Below, piece after piece: positions 47,229-58,649 of a DNA stretch of 64,000 nt. The notes under the pieces were generated by a model that was not told the DNA's origin, made no database searches, and was given only the letters and a program-made list of their open reading frames with translations. Every line of letters starts with the position of its first letter. Positions within the stretch are counted from its first letter, which is position 1. The position numbers and the translations under genes were made by a program. The DNA is from Apiosordaria backusii (Eukaryota > Ascomycota > Sordariomycetes > Sordariales > Lasiosphaeriaceae): NCBI GenBank assembly GCA_030549205.1, contig JAUKTV010000014.1, forward strand, positions 1 to 64,000, given 5' to 3'.

Positions 47229-48299
47229 GGCAGCAGCACTGGTGAGGAGGATGGTGGTGAGAAGGGCAATGAGGCACAGAAGCGCGACAAGGATGAGGCT
47301 GGATGGTTTGACTGCGATGTGGATGTTGAGGTTGCAGAGATAAGTCTTCATTGCTCGCCAAAGACTCGACGGGGTTATCTCTTAAGTCTTTGGGCGGTGG
47401 AGCCTGGACGGGGTTGACTCCATCTTAATCCTTTACCGCTACTGCAGGGCTAGCTGGTTGCTGGATCGAGACTTGCCATTTGTCAGAGTTGGGCCTCAAC
47501 TGCCATTTCTGAATTTTGATGAGCTGTCAGCGCGAGACCATCCCCAATCGGAAGCGGGCCCGCCAACCAGGAGCCCCCTCGCCGGCCAGTCGCCTTGATA
47601 GGGCTGTCTGGGAACCATGTGAGTCCCCGACGTGGCCTGTCGAACCCAAAGTTTCAATGGGAAAAACACTGCCTGAGCGGCCACGTACTTACCCCATGTG
47701 CGATGTGCTGCATCGCCGGTCCCAGAGCAGAGCCTGTGCCGTGTTGGGCAGTTTGCACATCTGAGCACTGGCTGCGGCGGCATCGTGATTCCGGGGAAAC
47801 TGGGGCTGGCCATGTTTGGATTCACATACTGTGCAGTAGCGTATCTGTCAGCCTGCCTGTGTCTGTGTCTCGCTGCCCCTGTGCCCCTCACCTCACCTGA
47901 CGCGGGCGGGCCATTTTAGTCGATTCAGTCAATTGCTTCAGGGAATTTCGGAAACCTGGAATTTGAAGGAGACGAGCGTGTGGTTGATGGATGGATGGAT
48001 GAACGGCATCAAGTGGTGCCCAACCAGTGCACCTTGGCGGGAGTTATGCCCAATGAGGCATTGTGTGAGGGTTAGGGTTGGTCTAAACGACAAAAGCACA
48101 ACTGAGCCATCAATTGAACCCCTCATTATCCGAGTCGACATGATCAATTGCAGGGCAATTGGGAATTCCATTGGGCATTGATTTCTCTTCTGCCTTTCTG
48201 CTGCTGCATGCGTTGTCGCAGGGTTCGTGCATGGTGCATCAGGACCCAACCAGACCCTGGCTGATCAACGGCTGGTCTCCATCGCTCCAGGTCGTTTCC

Positions 48300-48342
<43 letters not shown>

Positions 48343-48628
48343 CCTTTTTGCTCGCTCGAATTGAGCTGCAGCGGCGCGCGTCAATCATTTCCGCTCGATA
48401 GTAGGTAGAAGTAGAACCACAGAAATCGTGGGGGATATCCGTAGAAAAGAGAGTGGCGGCTCCGTTGCCCCACTGCGTACGTACCTCCCGCGATTCAATT
48501 AATATTTTAGCGGGCTATCGCGTATTTTCGCGGTTCGTGTCCATTCCCATTGAGGTTCAGGCAGTTCACCGCTCTCGATTCGATCGCCTCCCTCCCCCTC
48601 CCCTCCAATAACAAACCACAAACAAGCA
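47229..48628. promoter_or_regulatory. Divergent region between BTB and MYND genes
   Basis: This is 1.4 kb without a convincing gene. A 41-T homopolymer lies at 48302-48342. Short GATGGATG words lie at about 47986-48001. The region serves both promoters. Confidence 0.4.
48302..48342. repeat. 41-nt poly-T tract
   Basis: An uninterrupted run of 41 T lies 287 bp upstream of the MYND start codon. Length is as given in the assembly; homopolymer length errors are common. Confidence 0.9.
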
Positions 48629-49713
48629 ATGGCAGCCCCTCGGCGCATCGTCTTCCAAGATGGCCTGGAAAAGGATTTCCCCAAAATGATACCCAAACGC
48701 TGCGAGGTCTGCCACAAAACAGATGGCCTGATGCGCTGCTCTGCGTGCAGCGTCTACTACTACTGCAACCGCGACCATCAAGCCCAGGCAAGCAAATCAG
48801 CGCCAAGCGCAAGGGTGTCCAGGTCGAGGAGGACAAGATCCGTGCTCGCGGGGGGCTGCTCCCCTGGGACGACCCCAATGTCAATGGTGTCTTCTGGTCC
48901 CATGACCACCTCCGCCCCTATCTACAGGCCAAGCTCCTCTATGGCGAGTTCCTGGTCCGCTCATGGCGCCGCCAGGGAGTCGAGGATTCGCTGAAGGAGT
49001 ATCTCTCCATTCTCCACCGCAACCGTCCTGATAACCAGGGCGCCCGAAACTCAGTTCCGGGCTTATACATCCGCCTCAACCAGGACCAGGAAGCCTACGA
49101 TTTCATCTACTGGTGGGGCCGCAAGACGGCGCAAAAGGGCCTTGACTGGGCTGACCTCAGCCAACCCTTCTTGGACGACAAAAACGTTGATGCCACCGGT
49201 CCAGTCGACCTCTGGTGCCCCTGCTTTCTCCAGCTCACACCTGTCGTGGCCCTCTACCTAATCAAGTTTCGGCTGTTGCAAAACCTCAAGGGAATCAAAC
49301 GCCTGCGAGAGACGACGTCCCCTGGCAGTGCCACCCCGACAAGGGAAGAGATTCTGTCTGTCCTCAAAGACAAGTACCAGTGCGCCGGCAACACGGTCGA
49401 CAACCAGCCTGTTGTCGACTTTTACAACAACGAGGGCCTACTGGCCGAAAAGATGAGCGTCCTGCTCCAGCAGATGACACAACTCTACCACTCGGCCGAC
49501 GACTACAACAAGCACATCTGGGGGCTAATCACAGATCCTAGCGAGGAGGCCTTTTCTGCTTCTCCGGCGCCTTATACCCCCGGATCTTGGACTGAGGCCC
49601 AGATAGCCTTTGCGCATCTGTCTTCTGCCTGGGCCGAGAGCGTGGCTGCCGTGCCCGCCTTGAGGAAGGTGATTGACAATGCAAAGGCTGCTGCTAGAGT
49701 TACTGGTGCATAA
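48629..49713 (+). pseudogene. MYND-type zinc-finger protein with an apparent frameshift in the finger
   Basis: The N-terminus MAAPRRIVFQDGLEKDFP and the MYND cysteines CEVCHKTDGLMRCSACSVYYYC are in the frame of 48629. The long conserved body (KRKGVQVEEDKIRARGGLLP... to the stop at 49713, about 300 residues) is in a different frame. They meet at 48785-48820, where the expected end of the MYND finger (a His...Cys pair after RDHQ) is missing. No GT-AG intron fits; a GC-AG reading of 35 nt (48788-48822) would restore the frame but is too short. The body has NVNGVFWSHDHLRPYLQAKLLY, EAYDFIYWWGRK and a C-terminal helix, as in unnamed fungal MYND proteins. Either a sequencing error, a recent lesion or an unusual splice. 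Confidence 0.7.
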
Positions 49714-49926
49714 AAAAGAGCACTACGAATATATTTCGTATTAATGCAAAAAATAAAAATAAATGGACGGCTACTAAAGGCACATAGAGAGCTGAGCGTT
49801 ACGAAGTACAATCTAACTCGACAACTGAAACAATACAAGGCCCCATGTAACGCCTGTCTGTCAACGTTAATGAGGGGTTGGGGTTAGGGGGCTGGGTTGT
49901 GGACAAGGGCCCATCAAAAAACGATC

Positions 49927-50006
49927 GTCGCCTGCAGGATTCGAACCTACGCTCCCGAAGGAACGCCCTTAGCAGGGGCGCGCGTTAACCACTCCGCCAA
50001 AGCGAC
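49927..50006 (-). tRNA. tRNA-Ser (anticodon GCT)
   Basis: The minus strand reads GTCGCTT at the 5' end, pairing with AGGCGAC at the 3' end (one G-U). A-box TGGCGGAGTGG and B-box GGTTCGAATCC are present. The anticodon loop CTGCTAA carries GCT (plus-strand AGC at 49971-49973). A long variable arm GTTCCTTCGGGAGC makes it a class II tRNA, as expected for serine. No intron. It reads AGC/AGU codons. Confidence 0.93.
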
Positions 50007-50076
50007 TTGTTGAATGGTGGGGCAAATGCGTTCCATATAGCACCCCGCTCTTCCCCGCCTCACATGATTACGAATT

Positions 50077-51227
50077 CTATTTCTTCATCTGCTCCATCAT
50101 CAGCTCCTTCACTATGCTCACTCCTTCCTCCCTGTCCTGCTGAGAAGTGATATCCAGCCCCCAGGCTGCCAGAAAGGGCGCTTCGCCACGGTAGTTGTGG
50201 TGTAGCCACATGCGCTCTTGGCGCGTGTATCTTCCTGCTGCTGTTGATGACGACGTCTTCCATGATGATGCCGGTGTCAGTACATGTGCCTTACTACCAC
50301 TGACAGCTGTTGCTTTGCTGCCGCTGGCACTGTCTGGTGTCGGTGGCGGCGTTCCCAGCCCTGTCACGGGTTGGGCCGTGTACACCGTGTTTGGGAGAGT
50401 GGACCCAGTATCTGGCTCTTTCTGGTCAGGTTCCCTTCCGCTCCCCGCCAGCGGAGGAGTATCGAGCATGATTTTTCCCATAAGCTTTTCCACGTCCGCA
50501 GACTCGGTGGATGCGCATGCGCTTTGGCTCTGAATTGGGAGGCCCGGAAGCGCCTTCCATTTGGAGCTTTTGCGAGTCAATACTATCTTCGGTCCAGCTT
50601 CTGGGAGGGAATGGGCCTCGCATTTACGTTCCAGAGATGGCACCCGGAGCGGAAGAGGACGCAGATCAGGAGTTTTAGGAGGACGCAATCTGGCCGAAGA
50701 TGGGTTTCCGGATGGCGGCTTGGTTGGCAGATCTTCCGAGTAAAAGTCAAGCCACTGAGTGCGTCGACTGTCGGCCGAAGTTGCCCGGCCTTGCGGTGTC
50801 ATTCTTGCCCCAGTGAGAGGGGCACTGGGTGTCGCATGGCGCTCGATGCCTTCTTCCTCCTCAATACGGCCGCCTCCAAGATGCGTGATCCTTGGCCGGG
50901 GATTGACAGACGGAGCCGTATCTGCACTCCTGGAGGTTATCGCACTAAAATGCCCTCGTGTCAGTGATTCATGACGTTTCAACGGTAACGTGAGCTTGTC
51001 GCCTACCCGCTGCTCTTGGATCGATTCACCCAGTTGCGTATCCGAAGACTCGTCTTCCTGGCAATGGGCGCTTTCATCGATGCCGACCTCCCCGTTTGGT
51101 TCATAGCAGTCGCATGCATCGTCTGCGTCTTCCTGTTTGGCTTGACGGTGAACATCATGGCTTCGGCTGCCAGTCCAGCCATGGCAGGCGTCCTTGGCCC
51201 AGAATTTGTTTCATGAATTGTCTCCAT
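50077..51227 (-). CDS. Conserved fungal hypothetical protein, disordered with a conserved C-terminus
   Basis: Exons 51227-51007 and 50944-50077 give 362 residues. The 62-nt intron GTAGGC...TTTTAG has a CACTGAC branch site and joins VNRSKSSG to AITSRSAD. Most of the protein is low-complexity, rich in Ser, Pro, Arg and Thr. The last ~50 residues are compact and look conserved: RQERMWLHHNYRGEAPFLAAWGLDI, then REEGVSIVKELMMEQMKK (key words WLHHNYRGEA and AWGLDI). I recall this ending in unnamed proteins of other filamentous fungi. No catalytic motif, no membrane segment. Additional upstream exons are possible. Confidence 0.65.
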
Positions 51228-51820
51228 GGGCTCAAGTTTGTCGTTGTGCGTGGGCTTTCAAGGTGTGTTGTCGGCGCAACAATGGGACACCTCCACGCAA
51301 TATAGGTATCTGACCAGAAAAATCCCAGCCCCGTTTCGGTGTAGGTGTGTGTGTGTGTGTGTGTTGGTGAACACCTGGTCGGTCCGAACTTTAAAACAAT
51401 CACCAGTAAAACTTGGAGAAGACGAGCAATTCCAGTCCGACTGTTGCGTCACCTTGCCTTTTGTGTGGGCTTGGTAGCTCGGAGATGCGAAGTCAGGGGG
51501 TGTTTGGCAGCCAATCCCTTGCCTCGAACAAGTGAAACACAAAACACCAGTACGAAAAGTGCACCAATCACAACCCGCCCAGTTTGATTCGGACATACCG
51601 TCAAGACATTCCGGGCCCAGACCAATGTCGAATGTTGCTTTCACTGTTCTGCCTGAGATTACCAGCATCTCGTCTTGTCGGACACGGCTCCATTGATTGA
51701 ACTGATAAATGAAATAGCAGACCCCATCACCATTTTTATCTTCCTCTATCTAAGTGAAAATCTAATTTCTATCTGAATCAATCATATACCAAGATACCCT
51801 ATCTAGGACAGCTTGAAACT
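51228..51820. other. Intergenic with GT microsatellite
   Basis: Ten GT units lie at 51345-51364. Otherwise no gene is seen. Confidence 0.4.
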
Positions 51821-53242
51821 TCAGGAACAGTTGATCTCGGTGATCTGACTCTTGGGCAGGCTCTTTGTTTCATCCAACACCTGAACAAACCGGTTCTTGA
51901 CAGCTTCAAGCTTCTCATCTCCACTCCGCGTTTTGCCCATGTGCTCCATCGCGGCAAACACGACGCTCTCCATCAGTCGAAGTGCCAACTCGCCGGCCTT
52001 GTCATGGTTGTAAAAAGCCGGTGTTTCGTTCACCTCCAGTAACCACACCCTTCCCTCGACATCGACCATAAAGTCCGCAGCAAATAGCTCAAATGACTTG
52101 TCGACCGTGTTGAACTTGTCGGCCATGGTGTGCGCAGCCGCCTTGAACAGTTCAGCCGTCACCTTGCAGATCTGCTCCCAGACGCTTTTCTTCCATCCAT
52201 CTCCCAACAGTTTCTCGGGGACAGCGTCGGACCAAAAATCTCTCATGGACTCGTTGCTCACAAACTCGTCCTCGTCTTGTAGAGCCGTGTTGGTGAGGCT
52301 GGACCGCAGGCTCGGGTTCTCCCATGGAGGCTGGTAGTCCTCGCAAGCCAAAAGTGCGAGCAGCTCCCGGAACACGTAAACCTTCAAACGACCCATGGCC
52401 AGGACGTAAGCTCTGACATGCCATTTCTTGCCCTCCACTGGTGGTATGCGAACGATATATTGCTGTGCAACAAACTCTCGCATCTGTGCCGACGGGATCC
52501 GCCCGTCCTTCTTGAAGACATACTGCACTCGTTTGTGGTCGCCTTTGCCCCCGCCCTGCACCTTCTTGTCGCCCAGCCCTAGGCCAGTGACGAGCAAATC
52601 CAGCCCGCTCAACCCGGGAAGCGACAGGGACACGTCGTTCTTTTCCTTCTCGCCCCCCTCCCCCCCCTCCTCCTTTCCATCCTCCTCTTCCTCGTCGTCA
52701 GTGTACTCATACTCGGCCAGTTCCAGATTACTCGCCAGCTCCTCCACTGTGCTGAAGATTCTGATTCCCGCACCACAATCAATCAGCGCCGGCTTCAAAA
52801 TCCACCACTCCCTGTCCTTTGGCTCCCGACTTTCATTCTGCTCCAGCGAGTACAGCAAGCTCAGATCATCCGCCGCGGTAAGCGACTCGTCGACATACTC
52901 GGCATAGTCGAGTGACAGCCTCACGGTAAGGGGAACATGGTCGGGCAACTTGCTTTCCGGCCTCTTTGCCCTCCAGAAGTCAACAACCCTGGCAAGGTAG
53001 TCCTTCCTGGCCAAAGCGTCGCTAGATGGGTAGGCATTGATCAGCCCGTTTTGGGAGTTGTTGAGGATCGCAAAGTTGCCCCCAATCTCCCAGCCGTCGA
53101 GGTACTGAAAAGATTCCTCGAGGGGGCCGTCAGGGAAGTCCTCAAAGCTGTTGTAGAAAATGGCGTCGGGGACATGGTCGAGAATGAATTTGCGAAGATG
53201 GGGGTTGAGCCAAGGGCAGGCTCCGTTGATGAAAACATGCAT
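51821..53242 (-). CDS. Tubulin-tyrosine ligase family protein
   Basis: A single exon of 473 residues. TTL-family proteins are ATP-grasp enzymes that add amino acids to proteins. Visible ATP-grasp/TTL landmarks are EWWILKPALIDCGAGIRIF (the WILKP strand and glycine loop), QQYIVRIPPVEGKKWHVRAYVLAMG (yIxxP and KxHxRxY), FELFAADFMVDVEGRVWLLEVNETPAF (D...E.N metal residues), and VFRELLALLACEDYQPP. An acidic/Gly insertion (DDEEEEDGKEEGGEGGEKE) interrupts the central region. The N-terminus MHVFINGACPWLNPHLRKFI resembles the fungal branch that includes yeast Pby1-like proteins. True tubulin ligase activity is not implied. Confidence 0.88.
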   Translation of the reverse strand: MHVFINGACPWLNPHLRKFILDHVPDAIFYNSFEDFPDGPLEESFQYLDGWEIGGNFAILNNSQNGLINAYPSSDALARKDYLARVVDFWRAKRPESKLPDHVPLTVRLSLDYAEYVDESLTAADDLSLLYSLEQNESREPKDREWWILKPALIDCGAGIRIFSTVEELASNLELAEYEYTDDEEEEDGKEEGGEGGEKEKNDVSLSLPGLSGLDLLVTGLGLGDKKVQGGGKGDHKRVQYVFKKDGRIPSAQMREFVAQQYIVRIPPVEGKKWHVRAYVLAMGRLKVYVFRELLALLACEDYQPPWENPSLRSSLTNTALQDEDEFVSNESMRDFWSDAVPEKLLGDGWKKSVWEQICKVTAELFKAAAHTMADKFNTVDKSFELFAADFMVDVEGRVWLLEVNETPAFYNHDKAGELALRLMESVVFAAMEHMGKTRSGDEKLEAVKNRFVQVLDETKSLPKSQITEINCS

Positions 53243-54487
53243 TTTGATATTTGGCGTTTGAATGAATTACTTTCTTTTGTCTTTAGATGACCGGAACTGA
53301 AAGACAAAAGACAAGATGAAAAGCGCTCAGCGTGAAATCTTGCCCTTTTCCGCCCCTGGGGGCTGGATCACTTGGGGGGGAATGGTCAGGCGTGCAGCCA
53401 GTTTGAATTCCATATGGTGAGTTGGTGCTGGTAGAAAGTGTTGTTGATTTGCCATACAGGTGACAGAACAAGAGAGTCACGGAAGCTCAGGCGATGATCT
53501 GGACGAGAGGAGAAGGCATTTACACTTGGCGCGGACTTCTTGATTATATAGCATTCTTTCTGTGTACCTTCGTCAAAAAGTCCTTCTGTCAGCCCTTCGA
53601 GCAAAACCACCGTGGATCAAAAGCCAAGAAGTCGAGACAGTAGCGCCAAGCCGGCTCGCCTTCTCGCGATGAGGGACATTACCTAACAAGCATCCGACCA
53701 CAGGGTGGGCCTGGAATTATCAACATTTAGATTGGACGGTGCATGGTTTCTTCCACGTAATGTCGGCAGCAGCATCCTGGCGCCATCGCCATGTTGTTAC
53801 ATTTTTTGAAAAGCTTGCAGGCCACAGGAAAATAAGAAAATAGGATCACAATGTGTCAGCAAATGTTTTGCAAACACGTGCCTTTCATGGATACAAACTC
53901 ACCAGGATCAGCGGCAAAGAGACAAGGGAAACCCTAACCCTCGTCAGGGGAAAAGGGGTGAGAAAAGGGGTCTTGAAGCGAATATCAACAAACAAGATCA
54001 AAGACAACGCTTGGAAAAGCCCCAAATTGAATCACCGTTCGAAACTCAGAAATCAAAGTGAGATTATTACTATTTTTCTTCTTTCCCTGCTTGCCGGTAG
54101 ATTTTGAAGCGGGAAAGTAGAGAATAATGGAATCAGCTCCTGCCGTACCTAGTGAGGGATTTCATGCTCTAACGGTCTAGCAACATTCAACGCCTCCTTT
54201 ATAATTTGAGTATGTTTAACAGTTCCATTCCTTTGGATTCCAATTGGTATGGCTATGAAACTTCAAAGAACAGTTATATGTGTCGGTGCATCTTGGATAA
54301 GTGTAATGGTCCTACCTACCTTACTTGGAGTCGGCAAACGTGTATCCTACGTAGACATTTTATCAAGAGACACAATTGCGGTCTGCTTTAGCGTCAAACA
54401 TATATATATTGATGGGCTGCAGCCGTTTTGATCTGGTACGAACAGGCATTCTCCATAAACACTGACTAAAGATCCCCAGTGTCGGGA
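53243..54487. other. Intergenic, no gene seen
   Basis: This lies between the TTL-like and Moco-sulfurase-like genes. Short open frames carry no recognisable domain. Confidence 0.4.
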
Positions 54488-56140
54488 TCAAGACTTTCTC
54501 GGGGCGAGACCTTCACTGTATGCCACTCGATCCCTATATGTACTCTCCACAAAATCAAAGAACTTATCCACGTCGGCGGAAGTTGAAGCAATACCAAACG
54601 AAACCCTGATAGCTCCTCCTGATGGCAAGCCAAGCAACTCAATAAACTCGTTCATCCCTCTCGTCAGCGTTTTGGCCTTCGCCAGTCTGCGCATAGCAGT
54701 CACATTTAGCCCAAAAGAAGCCTCCCCAGCCCCCGGGTTGCAGAAACACCCAGTCCTAAGTGAAATTCCAGCAGCCGCCGACTCCTGCCCGACCAACCGC
54801 TCATCCACAACCTTCCCGTCACGATCTAGCAAGTTAAAAGCAACCGTGCCTCCTCGCATGTCCAAGCTTTGCGGTCCATATATCTTGGTCATCGGCATCC
54901 CATCGGAGTGTCTCAACCCTGCCAGCCTTTTCAAGAACCACCCTGTCAAGCACCTTACCCGCACCCCAATAACCTCCAGCCCCACTGCACTGATCCACTC
55001 CAGGCCAAACGTGATGTCGGGAATACTCAGAAAATTCACTGTTCCATCTTCAAATCCCTCCGCCCCCTTGGCCATCAGATGCCATGGCAGCCCCACGGTG
55101 ACAGCTTGGACGGTGCCCCCCGAGAACCAAGGCCTCTTGAGTCTGGAAAGGGCTTCTTTTTTGGCAATCAAGCACCCTACGCCGGTAGGGAATCCGAAGA
55201 GTTTGTACCAGCTGATGATTAAAAATTCGGGTTTGATGACAGACATGTCAAGGTTGTTGGTAGGGAGGTAGGCGGCCACGTCGAGCAAGACATCGTAGCC
55301 TCGATCCTGAGCGAGGGAAATCCAGGATAAGGGATGATGGACGCCGGTAAAGTTGCTTTGGGCGGGGTAAGCAAAGAGTCCCCTACGCTTTTGCTTTTCT
55401 GAGGGGGGCGCCAGCGTGACGCCAGTGCATTTTGATGCTGGGGACAAGGATCGCCAGGATGGCTTGAGAGAGACCTTACGTAGGGCGGAGGCGCCATCGG
55501 AGAGGGCAGAGGCGTCACAGGAGATGGGCCTGATGGTCTGGTGAGTCTTTCTCTCAAATAGGCATCCAATTAAAGGCACAGTCAGCCGGTTAATTCCTGC
55601 TTCAAGGGCAGCTTTCCGCCTCTCTCGTGCCGACGATAGTGTATGCATGACGTCTTCGTCATATATTCTCAGATCGGGAGATGAGATAGGTATGTAGGCT
55701 GTGCTGCTCCCCTTTTTGTCGGCGAACTCCCTCAACCCATTGACTGAGTTGTGGTTATCCGCTGTCAGCACAAACTTCTTTCCACTAGCGAAGGGATAGG
55801 ACTCCCCGACAAGCCTCGCGGCTCCTGTAGCGTTGGCCGTGAAGACCACAGCATATTCTTCTACGCTTGCATTCAGGTGCTCTAAAATCCTCAATCGTGC
55901 AGCATCGATGGCCGCGGTCGATGCGTGGCTGGAAGGATTGATACTATGAGGGTTGCCGTACACTGTTGATGAGAGTCGAACTGAAGAATGGGCTAGCTGA
56001 GAGGCAGAGGCTAGGCTCGAACCAGTGTAGTCGAGATAAGTATGCTTTTCTGAATCTAGATGGGCATACTCCTTAGACCGTAAGGTGTCGATGGAGGAAG
56101 TAAGGCTGTACTCGGGATACAGCTCTGTGATAGTTGTCAT
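54488..56140 (-). CDS. Class V aminotransferase of the Moco-sulfurase type, lacking a MOSC domain
   Basis: A single exon of 550 residues starting MTTITELYPEYS; an in-frame ATG 59 codons upstream is less likely. It is a PLP enzyme: YLDYTGSSLASASQ, GNPHSINPSSHAS, VVFTANATGAARLVGESYPF and the PLP-lysine motif SWYKLFGFPTGVGCLIAKK. The sulfur-carrier cysteine motif RTGCFCNPGAGE is intact. Full Moco sulfurases (about 800 residues) carry a C-terminal MOSC domain that binds the cofactor; here the chain ends after the aminotransferase core. It may act as a stand-alone cysteine desulfurase-like enzyme. The region around it is gene-poor. Confidence 0.88.
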   Translation of the reverse strand: MTTITELYPEYSLTSSIDTLRSKEYAHLDSEKHTYLDYTGSSLASASQLAHSSVRLSSTVYGNPHSINPSSHASTAAIDAARLRILEHLNASVEEYAVVFTANATGAARLVGESYPFASGKKFVLTADNHNSVNGLREFADKKGSSTAYIPISSPDLRIYDEDVMHTLSSARERRKAALEAGINRLTVPLIGCLFERKTHQTIRPISCDASALSDGASALRKVSLKPSWRSLSPASKCTGVTLAPPSEKQKRRGLFAYPAQSNFTGVHHPLSWISLAQDRGYDVLLDVAAYLPTNNLDMSVIKPEFLIISWYKLFGFPTGVGCLIAKKEALSRLKRPWFSGGTVQAVTVGLPWHLMAKGAEGFEDGTVNFLSIPDITFGLEWISAVGLEVIGVRVRCLTGWFLKRLAGLRHSDGMPMTKIYGPQSLDMRGGTVAFNLLDRDGKVVDERLVGQESAAAGISLRTGCFCNPGAGEASFGLNVTAMRRLAKAKTLTRGMNEFIELLGLPSGGAIRVSFGIASTSADVDKFFDFVESTYRDRVAYSEGLAPRKS

Positions 56141-58649
56141 GTTTAATTCGATGACGAGTACCGCGAATCGAATGGGCGGTACCATTTGTGGACTGGAAGA
56201 AGAGGTCACTTCGAAAGTGAATTTGGAATGGGCCGCTGAAAGGAATTCAGGACCCATTGGAAGATATGTACTTGGGTCGATGACCAAGTTAAGGCACACC
56301 CTCTCCACTATGCACACCTTTCATGGCGAGACAAACCTGTTTTTACTTAGGTGGGCTACCTTGCTTCTGATCTGCTGTGGAGTAAGGCCTGTATGTTCAA
56401 CTTTACTGTCAAGTGCCACCACAAGAAACAAGAAGCTGCTGTATGGCAGAGAGAGAACGACACTTTGGCCTTTGTCGATACTTCCGTCACAGCGTCACAG
56501 GTACTTTCTGCCTGTTACCTGCAGGGCTTACACTCTGAGGTTTGCTTCCAGGTTACGGGTACCTAATTGCACAGTTAAAGTCGGCCCGCTCGGTACTTTT
56601 GATTTTGTCACCTTTGTGCTTTCACATCAGCACATCACTTAATCGGGGAGGGAGGATGCGAGTCAGACTTAGTCTCCGGGCTCCCATTTGCTGACATCTT
56701 TCCGTCTGCCGAGACTGAAATGCCAGGGGCCAGGCAGATTCTCACGTTCGGCCACAAGTGTGGTAGCACATGATCTTGAACTGCCTAACCTACATTCTTG
56801 TTCATTTGTTATCTCCCGCTTGATGACGCGAATCGTGTGAAAATTCCATGGTTTGCACACCGCCAGCTCTAAAGGCAATGCGAAGCTGGGAGGTAGGCTG
56901 CTGACTCTTCCCGAGCATTCCCGTCCCTTAACGTCATCCGTCTTACCTGTCCCCTCTTTGCCTAGCTATCCCAGTTTGCTTTGAGAGCTACCTTTCCTTT
57001 GGTATATGGGGCTTTGACCATATCGATGCCAATCCGTGGTGTGTGGTTACAACCATATCAACAGAGCAAGTGTTTGTTGGCAACAAGTTATCATTCCGGT
57101 CAGAACGACACATGATTTCTCTGCCGAGGTGACCGAATCGTTCTCAGCTGACAGTTGGCTGAGGTTGGGCTAAAATCTCAAACTCAGCAACATGCAGCCG
57201 ACTTCAGACAGGATGGGTGGAGAAGGATTTTTTCGCCTCTGCGGTGCTAAAGTCTGACAGCACCGCATCGGGTGCCTTCACCGAAGCAAGACATGTCCTT
57301 CCGTTGTTCATAGTGGCCAAAAGCAAATGCAGATTAATCTTGACACCCTCTTGTTGGGACCGCCATGTAACCCTATGAGCTAAGATGGATGCATTGGCGG
57401 CCAGGCTGCCTGGACACGAGCTTCAAGTTGACTATCAGTACTTGCTTTTCTTGTATCTGCTTTTCAAAGCCCGACGTCCTCTGTCACTGATTTTAATTGA
57501 CAGTAGGCTACTGTGATCGACTTTGGGATGAGTACTGTGTTGATTAGGTCTCTTAGAATACTTACCTAGGTAGCTGAGGCTGAAAACTGTGAACTTTGAG
57601 CCGCTTCGGTTGGGGGAACCAGCACAAGACAAACAACAGCGGCCAACAGTCCAATACTTGCCGCCAACTGCATTTTTCGAAAACTCACCATTGGGAATAT
57701 GCGCAAAGATATAAACGCTGTGGCGTTCTTCTTTCCTCTTTGTCCTTTCGGTACTTGTGCTCATGATGGAGACTATCCGTATAATTCCAGGCTGTTTTCT
57801 GCACGCTTTTCCAACAATGGTGACGTCTATAGTGCATGGAAAGGCTTTCAAACCCTAACCATGGATAGGAACCAACACAAGACACTTACCGAGGATGTTA
57901 TGAGACTGGAAACGAATTACAGCACGTGCCGACAGGACGTTGGTGAGGTAGTTTCTGATCCTGCACATGGTCAAAAGCCATCACATGAGCAAAGGCAATG
58001 TGCTATGTCACCACACGACACACCCAGGGATTCAGAAGTCAGGGGCCCCCAACAAGGCCCGATGCACAATATTCAGACTCGAAAGCAAGGTATAGGCTCC
58101 TTCAGAGAAACCGAGGGCTCGGAGCTAGTATCCTGGCATCTTATTCGATCAGTTGGCTCCAGCCAGAGCTCACAAAGTCCGATACCGATCGGTTGCTTAC
58201 TGGATACCCTCCACACATCGTCTTACAACTGCTTGTCATTCCAGGTTTAGTCATTGTATTAAGGCAGACTGCCAAAAAGGACGCTATAGATCTTTATGCT
58301 AACCGTGAGCGACAGTCTCTGTTGTATGTAAAGTTCAAGTGTTGCATGGGTAGTTAGATGTAACTTCCCCATACTTATGCGGCTATGAATTTTTAAAGCT
58401 ACCATGGGAAGGGAAAGGTATTCAGGTAATTAGAATCCGAAGACGCTGCAAAGACAGACACCCTCCTCAGTTCTCCTTCACAAGAACACTGTGCCACTCG
58501 AGTGCAGCAATATTCTGCGAGCACTCCTGGGCCGATATGTTATTCTCTTCACAATCCTCCAATCCCCACACCAGGTTATCAAGACAAACTTGGACATAAA
58601 AACCACGCGGGTTGTCCTCTTGGGTTCTTGGCACTGCTCACGAAATGCA
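56141..58649. other. 2.5-kb intergenic region, no gene seen
   Basis: Open frames on both strands (for example 57435-57851 and 57699-58250) overlap and show no domain or good intron structure. Confidence 0.4.
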
